Part shown: piece after piece, positions 52,322-60,754 of the stretch | Layout of the letters: every line of letters begins with the position of its first letter | Position numbering within the stretch: the stretch's first letter is position 1 | Program-made: the position numbers and the translations under genes | Source: Streptomyces sp. NBC_01294 | Lineage (GTDB): Bacteria > Actinomycetota > Actinomycetes > Streptomycetales > Streptomycetaceae | Reading direction: 5' to 3' | Length of the DNA: 64,000 nucleotides | NCBI RefSeq assembly: GCF_035917235.1 | Contig: NZ_CP108423.1 | Location: 1,302,001 to 1,366,000, forward strand | The notes under the pieces: generated by a model | Database searches by the model: none | What the model was told of the DNA's origin: nothing | The model's input: only the letters and a program-made list of their open reading frames with translations

Positions 52322-52373
52322 TGCCGACGGGGCCTCTTACGCCGACGGGTCGCGGGTGACATCCTCAGCGGCC

Positions 52374-53579
52374 ATGAGCGGACGCCGGGCACGGACGGAA
52401 GCGGAATGGTCGGTGCTGCTGACTGCGGCGGAGGTGCTGCTGGAGCGTGTCCCCGCGCTGACGGAGCAGCTCATCGGGGATCTGGCGAAGCACTCGCCGC
52501 TGTTCGACCTGGCGGTACCGCGGGACGAGCACTGGCAGCAGATCAGCGAGGCGATGCGGTACGGCATCGAGGCCTTCGCCGCGCGCCGCTCGGACCTGCG
52601 CAAGGACCTGGCCTATGCGGAGGAGCTGGGACGGCGCAGGGCCGAACAGGGCCTGCCGCTGGACCTGTTGCTGTACGCCTACCGGCGCGCCGGCCGGCTG
52701 ACGTGGGACGCGCTGCTGGACATCGTCACGGAGGACGAGCCGGACGCCCTGCCGGTCCTGGCCCGGACGGCGGGCGCGATGTGGGCCGGGATCGAACAGC
52801 AGGCGGCCGCGACGGCCGAGGCCTACCGGGCGGGCGAGCTGGAGATGCGCCGGCGCAGCGACGAGCGGGTGCAGGCGCTGCTGGACGCGCTGCTGGAGGG
52901 GGACGCGGCGCCGGGCCTGGCGGCGCGGGCGGCGGCCGGCCTGGACCTGCCGGAGCAGGGACGGTACGCGGTGGTCGTGCTCCCGGTGGACCGGCGGGAC
53001 TCGGTCCACCGGGTGACGTCCGCGGGCGGGATGCGGCTGTTCTGGCGGATGCGGGCGGAGCAGGAGCTGGCGGTGGTGGCCCTCGGGTCGTCCTCGCTGG
53101 ACGAGCTGGCGGCGGAGCTGGCCGACCGGTGCCCGGGCCCCGGCGGGATCGGCCCGGTGGTGGGCGGGCTGGCGGAACTGGGCCGGGCGCGGCGGCTGGC
53201 GGAGACGGCGCTGGCCACGTGCGGCGCGGAGGAGCGGGCGCTGGTCCGGTTGTCGGAGCGGCTCCCCACGGCGCTGGTCGTGCGGCAGCCCGAGCTGGCC
53301 GGGGAGCTGGTCCAGGCGATCCTGGGACCCCTGTTGGAACTGGACCCGGCGGACCGGGCGGTGCTGCTGGAGACCCTGGACGCGTGGCTCACCGCGGAGG
53401 GCTCCGCCGGGCGGGCGGCGACGCGGCTGTACTGCCACCGGAACACGGTCTTCAACCGGCTGCGGCGGCTGGAGCACCTGACGTCCCGTTCCCTGTCGCG
53501 GCCGCGGGACCTGATCGCGCTGACCCTGGCCGTGGACGCGCATCGCCTGGCCGGCGCGGGTGGGTCGGCGGGGGGCTGA
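52374..53579 (+). CDS. PucR/CdaR-type transcriptional regulator
   Basis: 401 aa. An N-terminal helical domain (~10-160, EVLLERVPALTEQLIGDLAK) resembles RsbR-like sensory parts. A central GGDEF-like domain follows. The C-terminal HTH_30 (~335-395) has ATRLYCHRNTVFNRLRRLE, the PucR/CdaR hallmark. ATG 52374 chosen by family position. Such regulators respond to purines, amino acids or sugar acids. It diverges from the liv operon with two copies of one operator between, so it likely controls both. Confidence 0.88.
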   Translation: MSGRRARTEAEWSVLLTAAEVLLERVPALTEQLIGDLAKHSPLFDLAVPRDEHWQQISEAMRYGIEAFAARRSDLRKDLAYAEELGRRRAEQGLPLDLLLYAYRRAGRLTWDALLDIVTEDEPDALPVLARTAGAMWAGIEQQAAATAEAYRAGELEMRRRSDERVQALLDALLEGDAAPGLAARAAAGLDLPEQGRYAVVVLPVDRRDSVHRVTSAGGMRLFWRMRAEQELAVVALGSSSLDELAAELADRCPGPGGIGPVVGGLAELGRARRLAETALATCGAEERALVRLSERLPTALVVRQPELAGELVQAILGPLLELDPADRAVLLETLDAWLTAEGSAGRAATRLYCHRNTVFNRLRRLEHLTSRSLSRPRDLIALTLAVDAHRLAGAGGSAGG

Positions 53580-53600
53580 GCCGCTGCGGCGCGGCGCCGA

Positions 53601-53746
53601 CGGGCTCGGCCCGTACCCCGCGCCTCAATCGCCGGCGGGGCTCAAAGAACCAGGGCTCCGCCCCGGACCCCTGCACCTCAATCGCCGGTGCGGCTCAAAG
53701 ACCGGGGCTCCGCCCCGAGCCCCGCGCCTCATACGCCGGCGGGGCT
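53601..53746 (+). repeat. Dispersed intergenic GC repeat, three tandem copies
   Basis: Copies at about 53601-53642, 53651-53694 and 53702-53746, with point differences. The last copy forms a hairpin with following DNA. Confidence 0.88.
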
Positions 53747-53768
53747 GAATCTTTCAGCCCCGCCGGCG
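53734..53768 (+). terminator. Hairpin built from the last repeat copy
   Basis: 15-bp perfect stem (53734-53748 with 53754-53768), 5-nt loop. It would end the pucR transcript before the ada-alkA gene. Confidence 0.8.
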
Positions 53769-53830
53769 GCCGTACGCTTGATGTCGGAAAGTCGCCAGCC
53801 CTGGGGGGTTCCGGACCGGATCCTGGAGCC

Positions 53831-55315
53831 ATGCACACCGATACCGAGCGCTGCGTAAGGGCCGTGCAGTCGAAGGACGCACGCTTCGACGGCTGGTTCT
53901 TCACCGCGGTCAGGACCACCGGGATCTACTGCCGGCCCAGCTGCCCCGCCGTACCGCCGAAGGTCGAGAACATGACCTTCCTGCCCAGCGCCGCCGCATG
54001 CCAGCAGGCCGGGTTCCGGGCCTGCAAGCGGTGCCGGCCCGACACGAGTCCCGGTTCGCCCGAGTGGAACGCGCGGGCCGATGCCGTCGCGCGGGCGATG
54101 CGGCTGATCCAGGACGGGGTGGTGGACCGCGAGGGCGTCCCGGGCCTGGCCACCCGTCTCGGCTACTCCACCCGCCAGGTGGAGCGGCAGCTGAACGCCG
54201 AACTCGGCGCCGGCCCGCTCGCCCTGGCCAGGGCCCAGCGCGCGCAGACCGCCCGGCTGCTCATCGAGACCTCCGAACTCCCGATGGGCGACGTGGCCTT
54301 CGCCGCCGGGTTCTCCTCCATCCGCACGTTCAACGACACCGTGCGCGAGGTCTTCGCCCTGTCCCCGAGCGAGCTGCGGGAGCGGGCCGTGAAGGCCAGC
54401 CGCAACAAGAACGCCGCACCCCGGATCCCCGGGACGATCAGCCTGCGGCTGCCGTTCCGGGCCCCCCTCAACCCCGACAACCTCTTCGGGCACCTCGCCG
54501 CGACGGCCGTGCCCGGCGTCGAGGAGTGGCGCGACGGCGCCTACCGCCGCACCCTGCGCCTCCCCTACGGCACGGGGGTCGTCGCCCTCACCCCGCAGCC
54601 CGACCACATCGGCTGCCGCCTCGCCCTGACCGACCTGCGCGACCTCACCATCGCCATCAGCCGCTGCCGCTGGATGCTCGACCTGGACGCGGACCCGGAG
54701 GCGGTCGACGAGCAGCTGCGCTCCGACCCGCTGCTGGCCCCGCTCGTGGACAAGGCTCCCGGGCGCCGCGTTCCCCGTACGGTCGACCCGGCGGAGTTCG
54801 CCGTACGGGCGGTCCTGGGCCAGCAGGTCTCCACCGCGGCGGCGCGCACGCACGCGGCCCGGCTGGTCACCGCGTACGGCGAGCCCGTCGAGGACCCGCT
54901 GGGCGGGCTGACCCACCTGTTCCCCTCCCCGCAGGCGCTCGCCGGGCTGGACCCGCAGTCCCTGGCCCTGCCGCGCAGCCGGCGTGACACGCTCACGACC
55001 CTGGTCGCGGCGCTCGCCGACGGTTCGCTGCCCCTCGGCTTCGACAGCGACTGGGAGGCGGCGCGGGCGCGGCTCTCCGCACTGTCCGGGTTCGGCCCGT
55101 GGACCACCGAGGTGATCGCGATGCGGGCGCTCGGCGATCCGGACGCGTTCCTGCCGTCCGATCTGGGCGTCCGGCGGGCGGCGCAGGGGCTCGGGCTGCC
55201 GTCCACCCCTTCCGCGCTGACGGCCAGGGCGGCCGGATGGCGGCCGTGGCGCGCGTACGCCGTGCAGTACCTGTGGGCCACCGACGCCCACCCCATCAAC
55301 CACCTGCCCGTCTGA
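53831..55315 (+). CDS. AdaA-type regulator fused to AlkA 3-methyladenine glycosylase
   Basis: 494 aa. N-terminal Ada zinc domain with Cys34, Cys38, Cys65 and Cys68 in the CxxxC...CxxC spacing (the first Cys is the phosphotriester methyl acceptor). An AraC HTH spans ~80-190 (ATRLGYSTRQVERQLN, AFAAGFSSIRTFNDTVREVF). The AlkA N-terminal β-domain and HhH-GPD glycosylase follow, with AVLGQQVSTAAARTHA, LSGFGPWTTEVIAMRAL and the catalytic Asp in FLPSDLGVRRA (~443). It senses methylphosphotriesters, activates the repair genes and excises alkylated bases. ogt follows 22 bp downstream. Confidence 0.93.
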   Translation: MHTDTERCVRAVQSKDARFDGWFFTAVRTTGIYCRPSCPAVPPKVENMTFLPSAAACQQAGFRACKRCRPDTSPGSPEWNARADAVARAMRLIQDGVVDREGVPGLATRLGYSTRQVERQLNAELGAGPLALARAQRAQTARLLIETSELPMGDVAFAAGFSSIRTFNDTVREVFALSPSELRERAVKASRNKNAAPRIPGTISLRLPFRAPLNPDNLFGHLAATAVPGVEEWRDGAYRRTLRLPYGTGVVALTPQPDHIGCRLALTDLRDLTIAISRCRWMLDLDADPEAVDEQLRSDPLLAPLVDKAPGRRVPRTVDPAEFAVRAVLGQQVSTAAARTHAARLVTAYGEPVEDPLGGLTHLFPSPQALAGLDPQSLALPRSRRDTLTTLVAALADGSLPLGFDSDWEAARARLSALSGFGPWTTEVIAMRALGDPDAFLPSDLGVRRAAQGLGLPSTPSALTARAAGWRPWRAYAVQYLWATDAHPINHLPV

Positions 55316-55337
55316 GGACCTCCGAGGAGCAACAGCC

Positions 55338-55880
55338 ATGCGAGACACCGTGAACGGCACCGTGAACGGCGCCAGGCAGCACACCGTCGTCGACAGCCCC
55401 TACGGGCCGCTCACCCTGGTCGCCGAGGACGGCGTCCTCAGCGGCCTCTACATGACCGGGCAGCGCCACCGGCCCGCCGAGGAGTCCTTCGGGGTTCGGG
55501 TCGCGGCCACCGAGGAGCCCTTCCCCGAAGCGGTCCGCCAGCTGACCGCGTACTTCGCCGGGGAGCTCACCGAGTTCGACCTCCCGCTGCGCCTGGAGGG
55601 CACGGACTTCCAGCGCAGCGTCTGGGACCAGCTCGTACGGATCCCGTACGGCGAGACGTGGTCGTACGGGGAGCTCGCGGCCAGGCTGGGCAAGCCGAAC
55701 GCCTCGCGCGCGGTGGGGCTGGCGAACGGGAAGAACCCGGTCGGCATCATCGTGCCGTGCCACCGGGTGATCGGCGCCTCGGGCGGCATGACGGGCTACG
55801 GCGGCGGCGTCGAGCGCAAGGTGCAGCTGCTGGCCTTCGAGTCCGGGGACCGGTTGCCGGGGGCTTCCGGTACCCGCTAG
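55338..55880 (+). CDS. ogt: Methylated-DNA-[protein]-cysteine S-methyltransferase
   Basis: 180 aa. Removes O6-alkylguanine by transfer to the Cys in IIVPCHRVIG (~141). The DNA-binding HTH precedes it (IPYGETWSYGELAARLGKPN, ASRAVGLANGKNPVG). Good GGAG ribosome site 5' of the ATG, and short spacing to the Ada-AlkA gene indicates an adaptive-response operon. Suicidal enzyme. Confidence 0.95.
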   Translation: MRDTVNGTVNGARQHTVVDSPYGPLTLVAEDGVLSGLYMTGQRHRPAEESFGVRVAATEEPFPEAVRQLTAYFAGELTEFDLPLRLEGTDFQRSVWDQLVRIPYGETWSYGELAARLGKPNASRAVGLANGKNPVGIIVPCHRVIGASGGMTGYGGGVERKVQLLAFESGDRLPGASGTR

Positions 55881-55883
55881 CCG

Positions 55884-56312
55884 TCAGACGACGAGGAGCG
55901 GGACGAGGAGGGCGAAGCCGGCGCCCGCCTCCACCGCGTAGCTGTAGAGCGAGGGGTGCTGGACGGGGGCGGCGAGGAGGACCACGCTCTGCTGGGCGGC
56001 GGCGGCCGCCACCCAGTCGGCGTCGGCACCGAGGTTGCCCTGGTACCAGCCGTCGCAGGAGCCGGGTCCGGTGACGGCGAGCAGGTCGTCCTCGCGGCGG
56101 TAGAAGGCCTGCCAGCCCGCGGCGGGCGCGGACCAGCCCTCGAAATCGTTGAACAGGGCCCAGCCGCCGTCGCGTATCGCGGTGTCGAACAGCCAGACCG
56201 GGGTCCCCTCGGGGGTGACCTCACCGCCGGCCTGCTGGTCGGTGGTGAAGTGGACCATGGGAAGGGCGTCGGGCCCGTCGGCCGTGCTGGGCCAGGCGTA
56301 CATCGTGATCAT
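55884..56312 (-). CDS. Unknown small protein
   Basis: 142 aa, Trp- and Asp-rich (WLFDTAIRDGGWALFNDFEG, DGWYQGNLGADADW). No family recognised with certainty. Codon bias is typical of the genome. It is 3 bp from the ogt stop and converges with it. The start could also be the ATG at 56303. Confidence 0.65.
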   Translation of the reverse strand: MITMYAWPSTADGPDALPMVHFTTDQQAGGEVTPEGTPVWLFDTAIRDGGWALFNDFEGWSAPAAGWQAFYRREDDLLAVTGPGSCDGWYQGNLGADADWVAAAAAQQSVVLLAAPVQHPSLYSYAVEAGAGFALLVPLLVV

Positions 56313-56362
56313 CTGCTGATTCTGTCCTGCTCGAAGTAAGCCCGGCGTCCGGGGTCCGGCTG

Positions 56363-56863
56363 TTACGGGGAGACCGGGCGGCGGCCGTTTTCCAGTTCCG
56401 CCGCGCCCTCGCCCGACTGCAGGACCCGGTACGCCTCTTGGGTGCGCGGGCCGAGCGATCCGAGCAGGTACGTGGTGAGTTCGGCGGGCTCGACCAGCCG
56501 CCACGAGAGCAGCTCCTCCTCCTGGAGCCTGATCGAGGCGAGCTGGGACTCGTCGAGTACGCCGCCGTCGTAGAGGTACGCGACCAGCGGCGGGCGGCCC
56601 GCACCAACGGTCCAGTCGACGGCGAGGAGCCGGCCGAGCGGGACGTCGATGCCGATCTCCTCGGCGCTCTCGCGGCGGGCGGCCGCACGCGGCGACTCGC
56701 CCTCGTCCGACTCGATGGTGCCGCCCGGAAGCGCCCATCCCTCACGGTAGTTGGGCTCGACGAGCAGGACCCTGCCCTCGGCGTCCCGGTAGAGGGCGGC
56801 CGCGCCGGCCAGCACCCGGGGCAGGCTCGCGATGTACGTGGCGTAGTCATCCGTGGTGGTCAC
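56363..56863 (-). CDS. Nudix hydrolase
   Basis: 166 aa. The Nudix box reads GGTIESDEGESP then RAAARRESAEEIG, matching GxExxxxxxxREUxEExGU with two extra residues after the leading glycines (residues ~47-71). Hydrolyses nucleoside diphosphates linked to another moiety. The substrate cannot be predicted. Divergent from the GT2 gene 301 bp away. Confidence 0.88.
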   Translation of the reverse strand: MTTTDDYATYIASLPRVLAGAAALYRDAEGRVLLVEPNYREGWALPGGTIESDEGESPRAAARRESAEEIGIDVPLGRLLAVDWTVGAGRPPLVAYLYDGGVLDESQLASIRLQEEELLSWRLVEPAELTTYLLGSLGPRTQEAYRVLQSGEGAAELENGRRPVSP

Positions 56864-57164
56864 CCGGCCACCCTACCCAGCCGTCCGCGCCGGGCGGCGT
56901 ACCCCGGACGGCCGTTCCCCGCCCCGGTCCCGGGCCCTGCTTCCGGCCCCGAGGCCGGGCGGATGACGCTTCTTTTCCGATGATATTGTTACCGCTCGCC
57001 TGGGCTACCTGTTTCTGCTCCGCCGCGTCCCGGGGGGATTCCGGAGCCGCTGACCTCCTGTAGGCCCGGCGCACCTGCTCGACCGGCCGCGCTCGGCCGC
57101 CCGGACCGTCAGCGCGCCCGCCGCCGGTCTTCCGCTCTCGGAGATTGAAGACAAGCAGACAGCC
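56864..57164. other. 301-bp divergent region between Nudix and GT2 genes
   Basis: No gene supported. A comparatively AT-rich stretch at 56970-56992 (CTTTTCCGATGATATTGTTA) may hold a promoter for the GT2 gene. No perfect operator found. Confidence 0.5.
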
Positions 57165-58181
57165 ATGCACAACGCAGCAGCCCCGGCTCTCGACGAGGCC
57201 ACCCCGCCGGTTCCCGTGTTGTCGGTCGTCATCCCCATTTACAACGAGCAGGAAGCACTGCCGCTGACGGTGGCGCGTCTGCGTCCGATCCTGGACGGCC
57301 TGGGCGTCGACTACGAGGTCGTCGGCATCGACGACGGCAGCACCGACGCCACCCCCGTGATCATGCAGAAGATCCGGCAGGACTGGCCCGAACTGCGCAT
57401 CGTGCGCTTCGCCCGCAATTCCGGACACCAGGCGGCGCTGACCGCCGGCATCCACCGTGCCTTCGGCGAGTACGTCGTCAGCATCGACGCCGACCTCCAG
57501 GACCCGCCGGAGAAGATCACGGAGATGTTCGCGCTGGCGCGCGAGAAGAACCTGGACATCGTCTACGGCGTGCGCGGCGACCGCGGCACCGACACCTTCT
57601 TCAAGCGGCGCACGGCCGGCGCGTACTACTGGCTGATGCGCAAGCTCGTCGGCAAGAACATGCCCAACCAGGCCGGCGACTTCCGTCTGCTCAGCCGGGC
57701 CGCCGTCGACGCGCTGAAGTCCCTGCCCGAGCACCAGCCGGTCTACCGGCTGCTCGTGCCGTGGCTCGGCTTCAGCAGCGGCGAGGTCGTCTACATCCGC
57801 GAGGAGCGGGTCGCCGGAAGCACCCACTACCCGCTGTCCAAGATGGTGCGCCTCGCCCTCGACAGCATCACGAACTTCTCCGCCGCCCCGCTGCGCCTCG
57901 CCACGTGGCTGGGCCTGACGAGCTTCCTGGTCTGCCTCCTGCTGGCCGTCTACACCACGGTCCAGTTCGCACTCGGCTCGACGGTGCCCGGCTGGTCCTC
58001 GCTGTTCATAGGCATGCACTTCATCGGCGGCGTCCAGCTCATCTGCGTCGGACTGCTCGGCGAGTACATCGGACGGATCTACTCGGCCGTCCAGGCCCGG
58101 CCCGCCTACTTCGTCGGCTACGACTCCGCCGACGACGCCACCGCGGAGCGCGGATCCGGCGGCTCGGCGTACGCGGCCTGA
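57165..58181 (+). CDS. GT2 glycosyltransferase, polyprenyl-phosphate type (DPM1/GtrB-like)
   Basis: 338 aa. N-terminal GT-A domain with VVIPIYNEQEALPLTV, VVGIDDGSTDATPVI, SIDADLQDPPEKI (metal-binding DxD) and GDFRLLSRAAVDALKSLP. Two C-terminal membrane helices (~242-264 and 277-299). Such enzymes load glucose or mannose onto undecaprenyl phosphate for transfer outside the membrane. The 803-aa membrane protein 60 bp downstream could be the receiving transferase. ATG with weak ribosome site. Confidence 0.9.
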   Translation: MHNAAAPALDEATPPVPVLSVVIPIYNEQEALPLTVARLRPILDGLGVDYEVVGIDDGSTDATPVIMQKIRQDWPELRIVRFARNSGHQAALTAGIHRAFGEYVVSIDADLQDPPEKITEMFALAREKNLDIVYGVRGDRGTDTFFKRRTAGAYYWLMRKLVGKNMPNQAGDFRLLSRAAVDALKSLPEHQPVYRLLVPWLGFSSGEVVYIREERVAGSTHYPLSKMVRLALDSITNFSAAPLRLATWLGLTSFLVCLLLAVYTTVQFALGSTVPGWSSLFIGMHFIGGVQLICVGLLGEYIGRIYSAVQARPAYFVGYDSADDATAERGSGGSAYAA

Positions 58182-58241
58182 TCCGGGCGGCCCCGGACCG
58201 GGGCCGGCGACGCACAGCAGGTAGGGAAGTAGACAAGACGT

Positions 58242-60653
58242 ATGGGCACCACTGACAGCCCCGCGGCCGTGCGGACGGCCCCGCCGACCGGAAGGCCGGA
58301 GGGCGCCGCGACATCGGGCACGCCGGGGCAGCCCGTAGCGCACGCCTTCTGGCGGTTCCTGCCGGCGGCGGCCGCCTATCTCGTCACGGTCGGCCTGCTG
58401 CTGGCCACCGACACCTCGGTCGGCGACGTGGCGCGGTACACCTTCTACGTGCTCTGGGGCGTCATGCTCCCCGGCACCCTGGTGTTCCGCTCGCTGCGCC
58501 GGCGGCCGCACACCCTGGTCGAGGACCTCGCCTTCGGCGCCGTCACCGGACTCGCCCTGGAACTGGCGGCCTGGGCGGTCCTGGTCGGCGTCGGGGCGCA
58601 GTCGTTCGCGCTCGCCTGGCCGCTCGCCGTGGTGATCCCCTTCGCGCTGGTGCCCCGGCTCCGGCGGCACTGGCGGCCGCGCGGCTACCGCAGCGTGTCG
58701 CTGGGCTGGTCCTGGTCGGTGAGCGGGACGGTCGTCCTCAGCAGCGTCTATTTCCACCAGGTCTTCCTGTCCCTGTACCCGGTCCTGCCGGACCGGGAGG
58801 GAAGCCGGACCTTCGGCGACATGCCCTACATGCTGTCGCTCGCCGCGAACGCCAAGCAGAACGTCCCGCTGACGTTCCCGCAGGCGGCCGGCGAGCCGCT
58901 GCACTACCACTGGTTCACCTTCGCCCACATGGCGATGACCGACATGGTCGGTCACATCGACCTCGCGGTGATCGAGTCCCGGCTGATGGTCCCGGCGCTG
59001 TCCGCGCTCGCCATGGTGATCACCGCCGTGGTGGCCCGGCGGCTGACCGGGCACGCCTGGGCCGGTCCGCTGGCCGCCCTCCTGGTCTTCGCCGCCGGCG
59101 AGTTCACCGCCGCCTATCCCAACGGCGGGGACACCTGGACCTTCGGTGCCCCGGCCGTCCGCGTGATGTCCTGGTCGAGCCTCTCCCTGACGTACAGCCA
59201 GCCGCTGCTGCTCGCGCTGATGGGCGTCGTCGGCGACGCGCTGCGCAGGAGCCACCGCGACAAGGCGGGCGTCGAGGGCGCCGATCCCGCGCCGCTGTTC
59301 GGCCGGGGCGTGTTCGTACTGGCCGCGCTGTTCGCCCTGGCCTCCAGTGCGGCGAAGGCGAGCACCCTGCCCGTCATCCTCTCCGGGCTCGCCCTGGCCG
59401 GGCTCGTGCTGCTGATCACCGCCCGCCGCATCCCGTGGACCGTGGTCGGGCTGGGCGGAATCCTGGCCGGCTCGCAGCTCTTCGCCACGGCGGTGATCTT
59501 CAACTTCGAGAGCTACGGCCTCCAGATCGTCCCGTTCGGCAACGTCCAGCAGTTCTGGAAGGATCCGGGCGACCTGCGCCCGCCGGCGTTCCAGGCCCTC
59601 GTCGTGGCGGCGACCCTGATCGCCTTCGTGCTGAACCACCACATCAAGCTGCTCGGCATGGTGCCGCTGCTCTGGCGCCGGCGGCTGAACCTGGAACCGC
59701 TCCAGTGGTTCCTGCTCGGTGCCGCGGTGGCGGGACCGGCCGCCTTCCTGGTCGTCAACGGCTACAACTCCAGCTACTTCACCATCGCGGCGCTGCCGTT
59801 CGGCGTCGTCCTCTCGGCCTGGGGCTTCTGCGAGACCTTCCAGCGCGCCGCACTGCCCGCACGGGGCAGGGCCGCGCTCGCCGCCGGCGCGGTCGCCCTG
59901 TCCACGGCGCTCACCTACGTCATCTACCGCATGTCGCAGGACTGGGCGCTCTGGTTGCGCCGCTCCGTCGGGGACGAGGCCGGCGACAAGACCTACAGTC
60001 CGCTCCTGGTGGCTCTCGGCGCGGCTGCGGGACTGGCCCTGATCGCCCTGGTCTGCGGCGTCCTGTGGCGGATCGGAAGCCGGGTGTGGCCCGCGCTGCG
60101 CGGCCGCGGCGGCATCGTGCTGCTGACCGCCTCGCTCGTCGCGGCGACCCCGGGTCTGTTCCACGACATGCTCCAGTCCCGCCAGTCCCTGTGGGCGTAC
60201 TCCTGGGTGATGCCCGCCTCGCAGGTGGACGCGGGGCGTTGGATCCGCGCGCACAGCGATCCCTCGGACGTCCTGGTCACCAACAGCCACTGCTGGCCGT
60301 TCGAGGGCGGCAGCGCCGCCGCCCCCGCCTGCGCCAACACCCGTTCCCAGTGGCTCAGCGGCTACTCGGAACGCTCGGTACTGGTCGAGGGCTGGGCGTA
60401 CGCCCCGCGGGGCGTGGCGCTCACCCGTGGGCTGCCGGCCTACGACGGTCCCTTCTGGGACCAGGAGGTGTTCCGGCTCAACGAGGACGCCGTCTACCGC
60501 CCCACGGCCGCGAACCTGCGGCGACTGCACGACGAGTACCGGGTCCGCTACGTGGTGGCGCACCGCGCGTCGGGCGAGGAGTCGCCGCTCCTCGCCGGCC
60601 TGGCGAAGAAGGTCCTGGACAACGGCAAGGTCGCGGTCTACGAGCTGTCCTGA
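58242..60653 (+). CDS. Large multi-pass membrane protein, GT-C-like
   Basis: 803 aa with ~14 hydrophobic segments. FHQVFLSLYPVLPDREGSRT, LAANAKQNVPLTFPQAAGEP and YHWFTFAHM near residues 165-230 lie in an external loop, and the C-terminal ~150 residues form a soluble part (SHCWPFEGGS, RVRYVVAHRASGEESP). This architecture suggests a GT-C polyprenyl-phosphosugar-using glycosyltransferase or flippase, supported by the GT2 neighbour, but I cannot name the family. Start ATG 58242. Confidence 0.72.
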   Translation: MGTTDSPAAVRTAPPTGRPEGAATSGTPGQPVAHAFWRFLPAAAAYLVTVGLLLATDTSVGDVARYTFYVLWGVMLPGTLVFRSLRRRPHTLVEDLAFGAVTGLALELAAWAVLVGVGAQSFALAWPLAVVIPFALVPRLRRHWRPRGYRSVSLGWSWSVSGTVVLSSVYFHQVFLSLYPVLPDREGSRTFGDMPYMLSLAANAKQNVPLTFPQAAGEPLHYHWFTFAHMAMTDMVGHIDLAVIESRLMVPALSALAMVITAVVARRLTGHAWAGPLAALLVFAAGEFTAAYPNGGDTWTFGAPAVRVMSWSSLSLTYSQPLLLALMGVVGDALRRSHRDKAGVEGADPAPLFGRGVFVLAALFALASSAAKASTLPVILSGLALAGLVLLITARRIPWTVVGLGGILAGSQLFATAVIFNFESYGLQIVPFGNVQQFWKDPGDLRPPAFQALVVAATLIAFVLNHHIKLLGMVPLLWRRRLNLEPLQWFLLGAAVAGPAAFLVVNGYNSSYFTIAALPFGVVLSAWGFCETFQRAALPARGRAALAAGAVALSTALTYVIYRMSQDWALWLRRSVGDEAGDKTYSPLLVALGAAAGLALIALVCGVLWRIGSRVWPALRGRGGIVLLTASLVAATPGLFHDMLQSRQSLWAYSWVMPASQVDAGRWIRAHSDPSDVLVTNSHCWPFEGGSAAAPACANTRSQWLSGYSERSVLVEGWAYAPRGVALTRGLPAYDGPFWDQEVFRLNEDAVYRPTAANLRRLHDEYRVRYVVAHRASGEESPLLAGLAKKVLDNGKVAVYELS

Positions 60654-60690
60654 CCACCCGCCGGACACCGGCTCGGGGCGTCCCCGGGCC

Positions 60691-60748
60691 GGTGCCCCGC
60701 GAGGGAGTACCGCCGGGGCGGTGCCCCGCGAGGGAGTACCGCCGGGCC
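60691..60748 (+). repeat. Two 29-bp tandem repeats 3' of the membrane gene
   Basis: GGTGCCCCGCGAGGGAGTAC + 9 nt at 60691-60719, repeated at 60720-60748. Between the convergent membrane-protein and BCCT genes. Confidence 0.8.
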
Positions 60749-60754
60749 GGTGTC

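Noticed and set aside
51086..53830. Very long in-frame N-terminal extension of the Ada-AlkA gene
   Set aside because: It runs antisense through livG/livF and out of frame through pucR; the Ada domain begins at ATG 53831 with a ribosome site.
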